Below are positions 59,987 to 64,000 of a stretch of 64,000 bases of DNA, one piece after another (the stretch's first letter is position 1; each line of letters opens with the position of its first letter). The translations under genes and the position numbers were made by a program. The notes under the pieces are model-generated. The model saw only the letters and a program-made list of their open reading frames with translations. It did not search any database and was not told where the DNA came from. The DNA lies in assembly GCA_035536775.1 (NCBI GenBank), contig DATLNM010000054.1:62001-126000 (forward strand), read 5' to 3'. This DNA is from DATLNM01 sp035536775 (lineage in GTDB: Bacteria > Actinomycetota > CADDZG01 > WHSQ01).

Positions 59987-59995
59987 GAGCCCGAG

Positions 59996-60889
59996 CTGGA
60001 CGCGCCTCCCTTCTTCATAGTCGGCTCTGCCCGTTCGGGCACGACCTTGCTCCGCTTGATGCTGAACGCACATCCAGAAGTCGCGGTACCGCCCGAATCT
60101 CGCTTCATCGTCGAGCTGTGGAAAGGCGACGAGGTCATTGATGCCGACGGGTTCCTGGCCACGCTCGCGTCACACAAGCGGTTCATCGCGTGGGACCTGC
60201 CGATCGCGACTGTCACCGATGAGCTTGGCCACGGCCAGAAGCCCTACGCCGAGTGCATCGCGGCCACCTACCGGGCGTATGCCCACGTGCACGGCAAGAC
60301 ACTCTGGGGCGACAAGACGCCCCGCTACATCGAGAGCCTTCCCCTCCTTGCTCGGCTCTTTCCCGAGGCGAGCTTCATCCACCTCGTGCGCGACGGACGC
60401 GACGTCGCCCTGTCCTACGCCGACGTCCCATTCGGACCGAAGACCATCGCTAAGGCGGCATCTCTATGGAGGGAGCGCGTGCTGGTGGGTGTCGAGACCG
60501 GCCGGCCCCTCGGGAGCGAGCGCTATCTCGAGCTCCGTTACGAGAGTCTCGTCTCGGACGCGAACGAAGAGATCAAGGCGCTGTGCGAGTGGCTCGGCTT
60601 TGCGTTCGACCCCGGGATGCTCGACTACACCGAGAAGGCTCGTGAGTCGATGCTCCCGCGCGCGGAGAAGTACAACCCGCATCTCACCGAGTCACCTACT
60701 CGTCGGACGCGCGACTGGTCCCGGGACATGCCCGAGTCGCAAGTCGAGGTGTTTGAAGCGGTCGCCGGCGACGCGCTCGAACGACTCGGGTACGAGCGCC
60801 GCTACCCGGCGCCTGCCACATCGGCACGGATCAAAGCTGCCCTAGGTCGTTATGGCGTCCCCGTTGGGAAACTTCAGTCCCATCGCTGA
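59996..60889 (+). CDS. sulfotransferase family protein
   Basis: A ~297-residue PAPS-dependent sulfotransferase. The 5'-phosphosulfate loop GSARSGTTLLRLML is at the extreme N-terminus, followed by HPEVAVPPESRFIVELW, the 3'-phosphate region LVRDGRDVALSYADVPFGP and LRYESLV. The loop is essential, yet the first ATG/GTG/TTG in frame (60047) would cut it off. The upstream stop is in the same frame, and the only suitable initiator is CTG 59996, placed 6 bases after AGGAG, which itself overlaps the previous stop. It may sulfate a surface glycan or lipid. It ends 6 bases before the convergent subtilase stop. Confidence 0.8.
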   Translation: MDAPPFFIVGSARSGTTLLRLMLNAHPEVAVPPESRFIVELWKGDEVIDADGFLATLASHKRFIAWDLPIATVTDELGHGQKPYAECIAATYRAYAHVHGKTLWGDKTPRYIESLPLLARLFPEASFIHLVRDGRDVALSYADVPFGPKTIAKAASLWRERVLVGVETGRPLGSERYLELRYESLVSDANEEIKALCEWLGFAFDPGMLDYTEKARESMLPRAEKYNPHLTESPTRRTRDWSRDMPESQVEVFEAVAGDALERLGYERRYPAPATSARIKAALGRYGVPVGKLQSHR

Positions 60890-60895
60890 AACGCA

Positions 60896-63073
60896 CTACC
60901 CCCTCGAGCTCGCCGAGCTCGGTCTGAAGAAGAGGGTTCCTGGGAACCGCACCTCGTAGGTGGCACGCTTCGAGCGGTACGTCCCCGGGACCTCGAAGTA
61001 GATCTCTCCGGCCTCGTTCGTCATCCCCTCACCGATGAAGTTCCCGTTGGCGTAGAACCCCAGCGGAACGTTTCGGACCGGGTGCGACGAATCGGCGTCG
61101 AGCACGGTGCCGGTGATGAACTTCTTCGACCCGCTGCCTTCGACTCTGATCCGGGACGCGGAATCCTCCGCGAGGACCTCGAACGGCTGCCTGTCTGTAG
61201 AGGAGTTGTAGGCACCCGTCTTACCCGAGTACGCGACGATCACCTCGTACGCGCCGGGCGGCAGGTCGAGTTGGAGGTCGAGCTGTGCCACCCCCTGCGC
61301 ATCGGTCGCCGCGTTCTGCTCACTGAAGCCGTCCTCCCCAAAGAGCTGGAACGTCAGGCTCTCGCCCGAGATCGGGCCGCCCTTCGAGTCAACGAGCCTG
61401 GCGGATAGCGTCACCGAGTCTGTGAATTGACCGGTCGCGGGGACGTTGCCCGTGAAACCGACCGAGGTGTTCTCGACCGGCGGCGGCTCGGGGTCGGTCA
61501 CCGCTCCGATCGCGGAAAGCGCGTCGACGCGTCCGTAACCGGACGCAGGGTCGTAGCCCGGCGCGTAGAGATCGATGGCCGTGCTGGTGATGGTGTCGAT
61601 CACCGTCTGACCGTTGGCAGCACTTCGTCCCCCGCCGATCTTGTCGTAAACGAGCGCGGCCACACCAGCAACATGCGGCGCCGCCATCGACGTACCGAAG
61701 ATCGACTGGTAACCCACATCACCACAAGTGTCGCCTTCCCTGAGCCAGGTCGAGATGATGTCCTCGTCCTCCTGCTGGCAGAAGAAGATCGTTCCGGTCC
61801 CACCTGGAGCGAGCACACCAGGGCCGGGCTCGCCGTTCTCGTCCACCTTGACCGGGAAGTTGCCGTACCAGGAGTTGAGATCGCGAGGGTCCGAAGCGCC
61901 GACGCAGATCACGTCTTCGGCGATCGCTGGATGCGCGCAAAGTGGGAACGTCTCGTTACCCGCAGCCGCGACCACGACGACGCCGGCGGCGCGTGCGCGC
62001 TCTATCGCGTCGTTGATCTCCGGGAAGAGCGGGAAGAGCAGTTCCACCGGCGCGACCGCTGATTGGAATCCGAGCGACATGTTGATCACATGCGCACCGG
62101 CCGCCGTCGCCGCGTCGATGGCGCCCGGAAGAGTGTCCGCTGTGCCGTCACCGGCAGCGTCGAGCACCCTGATCGGGACGAGCGTGGAGTCAGGAGCAAC
62201 CCCACCGACGCCGATCGTGTTGTTCGTACACGCGCCGATGATTCCCGCCACGTGCGTGCCGTGGCCGTTCTGATCGTTCGGAAGGTCGTCGTTCTCGATG
62301 AAGTCTGTCTCTGGAACGATCCTCACCTTGCCGGGACAAGCGAGGTCGGGATGCAGATCCGAACCTCCACCGACGTCGATACCGGTGTCCACGACCGCGA
62401 CGCCGACTCCGCACCCCGTCGCACCGTCGTTCGACCCCTGCCAGGCTTGGGGTGCCCTGATCTTGCGCAGGCCCCACTGCCCGCCGGCGTTGACGAGACC
62501 CGGGTCACTGAACCAGCGGTCGTTGGGAACCTCAGGGTAAGAACCACAGTTCTGCGGCTGGGGCTCGGTCGTAGGACTCGAAGTGACCGTGGGCGTGGGC
62601 GTGGGACTCGAGACGACGCCATGCCCGACCGAAAGCGTCACAGGGATGTCGGCACCCGAGAACGCTGCGACGATGACGTAGCGGGTGCCTGCGGGGGTGA
62701 GACCAGACTCGTCCTTGCCGACGTCGAAGTCGGTCCCGACGCGTGCGCACGCGGCGCTGTAGTAATAGAAGTCGAGGTCATAGTCGGAGGTTGATGTTCC
62801 AGTCGCGTTCGTGGTCGTTCCGGTCACGTCGAAACCGTCGGGGAGCGTAAAGACGTAGGCATCGTCGCCTTGAGAGCCGGGCATCTGGGGACAGGTGACT
62901 CGGAACTCCGTCTCGGTGGTGCTCACGCCTGCCACCTCAGCGAAGCTGATGTGTCCCTGCGCCGTGTAGGAGTGAGTTGCGCCGGCCGGCGACGCCTGGA
63001 GCATGGCTCCCGCAGCCGCCACGCTCAAAACGACGGCAAGCGCGCCGCGCGCGCCTTTGACAGATTTCCCCAT
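60896..63073 (-). CDS. large secreted subtilisin-like protease with Ig-like C-terminal modules
   Basis: A 725-residue exported subtilase. In order: signal peptide (VAAAGAMLQASPAGA), a pre-peptidase-like beta domain (about 36-150), a Pro/Thr linker, the S8 domain with Asp229 (VVDTGID), His271 (NGHGTHVAG) and Ser462 (GTSMAAPHVAG), then two beta domains (VTLSARLVDSKGGPISGESLTFQL, an Ig-like repeat, and a final SKKFITGTVLDADSSHPV module). Several Cys suggest disulfides. Probably degrades or processes extracellular proteins. ATG start. It is convergent with the sulfotransferase. Confidence 0.92.
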   Translation of the reverse strand: MGKSVKGARGALAVVLSVAAAGAMLQASPAGATHSYTAQGHISFAEVAGVSTTETEFRVTCPQMPGSQGDDAYVFTLPDGFDVTGTTTNATGTSTSDYDLDFYYYSAACARVGTDFDVGKDESGLTPAGTRYVIVAAFSGADIPVTLSVGHGVVSSPTPTPTVTSSPTTEPQPQNCGSYPEVPNDRWFSDPGLVNAGGQWGLRKIRAPQAWQGSNDGATGCGVGVAVVDTGIDVGGGSDLHPDLACPGKVRIVPETDFIENDDLPNDQNGHGTHVAGIIGACTNNTIGVGGVAPDSTLVPIRVLDAAGDGTADTLPGAIDAATAAGAHVINMSLGFQSAVAPVELLFPLFPEINDAIERARAAGVVVVAAAGNETFPLCAHPAIAEDVICVGASDPRDLNSWYGNFPVKVDENGEPGPGVLAPGGTGTIFFCQQEDEDIISTWLREGDTCGDVGYQSIFGTSMAAPHVAGVAALVYDKIGGGRSAANGQTVIDTITSTAIDLYAPGYDPASGYGRVDALSAIGAVTDPEPPPVENTSVGFTGNVPATGQFTDSVTLSARLVDSKGGPISGESLTFQLFGEDGFSEQNAATDAQGVAQLDLQLDLPPGAYEVIVAYSGKTGAYNSSTDRQPFEVLAEDSASRIRVEGSGSKKFITGTVLDADSSHPVRNVPLGFYANGNFIGEGMTNEAGEIYFEVPGTYRSKRATYEVRFPGTLFFRPSSASSRG

Positions 63074-63148
63074 TGAACGCCCTCCGTGTCCGTCTCGTCG
63101 GCGAGACAGTCGCCCGCTTGGAGCCGCTCTTCCCCCCCTTGGGGCCCC

Positions 63149-64000
63149 TTAAACCTCGACTTTGATCTTTTTCGCGGGCGTTTCGGCAGCCACCACGAAC
63201 GAACAGACCCTTTCAATGACCTTGCGGTCGCGGAGGATCTTGGTGTGGCCCAGCCCAGAAGTCTCCACGAGCTCAGCATCGATCGCGTCTGCCAACCGCT
63301 CTCCATCGGTCAAGGGGACCTGCTCGTCCTCGCGATCGTGAACGATCAGGACCGACGCAGCGCGGTCGCGCAGCAACTTGTCGGTGGCGAAGTCCTCCCA
63401 CACTGTCGCCCCGAACCTGCGGCTGATGTCATCAACCAAGCCCTCGACCGCGCGGGGAGAGAGGCGAGCCTGGACGCGGAAGCGGTCGAGCGTGCTCTGC
63501 ATCCGCACCGCCGGCGCTATGAGTGCCAGGCTCTCGGCCTCGAGCCCCTCACTGATGGCGACACCGATCGCCATCGCGCCCACCGAATGAGCGATGACGG
63601 CGTGGAATGGACCGGCATCTCGCTCGGCGGCGCGCAGCACCTCGGCCCACTCGAGGATGTCGGTGCGGCGGCCCGCACTGTCACCGTGGGCCGGCATGTC
63701 GATCCCGATCACCTGGAAGCCAGCATGCGTGAGGGGCTCCACGAACGCTCCGAGGGTCGCCGCCCGATCCGCCCATCCGTGGACGAGGAGGACGGTCGGA
63801 CCTTCGCCGGCGCGGAAGCCTGCGATGTCTAAGCGGCCGGAGGGGGACCAGCGCTCTGTCCCGGCGAGCCACGCCTCCCACTTGGAGAGAGTGTTGTCCG
63901 AGGCCCTCAGGCGCCACGGGACGAACCACAGGCGCGAGGCCGCTATGCCGGCCACCCTTTTCGAGACCGGGGCGGCCAGTCGTGCGGCCGCCCAGGTGAG
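63149..64000 (-). CDS. alpha/beta hydrolase, 5' end probably outside window
   Basis: An alpha/beta-hydrolase fold protein: VLLVHGWADRA supplies the oxyanion hole, AHSVGAMA is the nucleophile elbow (Ser in GxSxG-like HSVG), VLIVHDREDEQVP carries the acid and SGLGHTKIL the catalytic His. The frame is open to the last base; a GTG at 63955 could start it, but the residues before it (LAAPVSKR then VAGIAASRLWFVPWR) look like the normal N-terminal helix of these hydrolases, so the true start is probably beyond the window. At least 283 residues visible. Substrate unknown. The spacer 63074-63148 to the subtilase has no gene. Confidence 0.82.
   Translation of the reverse strand, partial: LTWAAARLAAPVSKRVAGIAASRLWFVPWRLRASDNTLSKWEAWLAGTERWSPSGRLDIAGFRAGEGPTVLLVHGWADRAATLGAFVEPLTHAGFQVIGIDMPAHGDSAGRRTDILEWAEVLRAAERDAGPFHAVIAHSVGAMAIGVAISEGLEAESLALIAPAVRMQSTLDRFRVQARLSPRAVEGLVDDISRRFGATVWEDFATDKLLRDRAASVLIVHDREDEQVPLTDGERLADAIDAELVETSGLGHTKILRDRKVIERVCSFVVAAETPAKKIKVEV

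Noticed and set aside
1..64000. CRISPR arrays, tRNA/rRNA genes, insertion sequences, prophage or integrase genes
   Set aside because: I looked through the spacers and coding regions and saw no regularly spaced repeats, cloverleaf-like sequence with a T-loop, transposase or integrase motif.

Overview
The window is about 64 kb of GC-rich, densely packed bacterial chromosome. I see no rRNA, tRNA, CRISPR array, insertion sequence or phage gene. Gene content points to an uncultivated-type member of the Actinomycetota: an F420-type luciferase-like oxidoreductase, an acyl-CoA carboxylase beta subunit followed by a small epsilon-like subunit, LytR-CpsA-Psr, DUF4012, DUF4383 and TagA/CpsF proteins, many GTG/TTG starts, and a Spo0H/SigH-like sigma factor of the kind seen in deep-branching actinobacterial lineages. 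The placement is inference from gene families only.

Region 1 (1-22.2 kb) is mainly acyl-CoA metabolism. It holds an acyl-CoA dehydrogenase, fumarase, crotonyl-CoA carboxylase/reductase (Ccr), acetyl-CoA acetyltransferase, methylmalonyl/ethylmalonyl-CoA epimerase, acyl-CoA carboxylase beta (plus probable epsilon), a tandem-duplicated 3-hydroxyacyl-CoA dehydrogenase and an ethylmalonyl-CoA mutase-type B12 enzyme. Together they cover much of an ethylmalonyl-CoA pathway, or of C4 to branched C5 acyl-CoA interconversion. Interspersed are an RTX-repeat protein cut by the window edge, an LCP protein, an MFS transporter, a divergent PurM, an SDR, a phosphodiester glycosidase and a GH38 mannosidase.

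Region 2 (22.2-28 kb) is an exported-protein cluster. A cupredoxin lipoprotein and a DUF2330 protein diverge from an LVIVD-repeat protein, which leads an array of four tandem secreted paralogues sharing a CQICW motif. I do not recognise that paralogue family.

Region 3 (28-54 kb) is a cell-surface polymer region. One operon runs DUF4012, nucleotidyltransferase, glycerol-1-phosphate dehydrogenase-like enzyme, alkaline-phosphatase-superfamily phosphodiesterase and polyprenyl-phosphate sugar transferase. A second runs GT2, CDP-alcohol phosphatidyltransferase and a paralogous phosphodiesterase. A TagA-like glycosyltransferase lies among three further alkaline-phosphatase-superfamily ectoenzymes whose domain order appears circularly permuted: the metal-binding C-terminal segment of the fold sits at the N-terminus. 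I consider this the most interesting signal in the window. Two subtilases, a SigH-like sigma factor, an ACT protein, an FG-GAP protein and a TPR-adenylate cyclase are also here.

Region 4 (52.6-64 kb) is again exported or hydrolytic: a trypsin-like protease, a second LVIVD protein, a PhoD-like phosphatase with a Tat signal, a DUF2207 membrane protein, a sulfatase-fold hydrolase lacking the formylglycine residue next to a sulfotransferase, a multidomain subtilase and an alpha/beta hydrolase cut by the window edge. Genes are tightly packed with many 4-base ATGA overlaps and several overlapping convergent 3' ends. Two genes appear to lack any ATG/GTG/TTG start that would include an essential N-terminus (ATC and CTG candidates).
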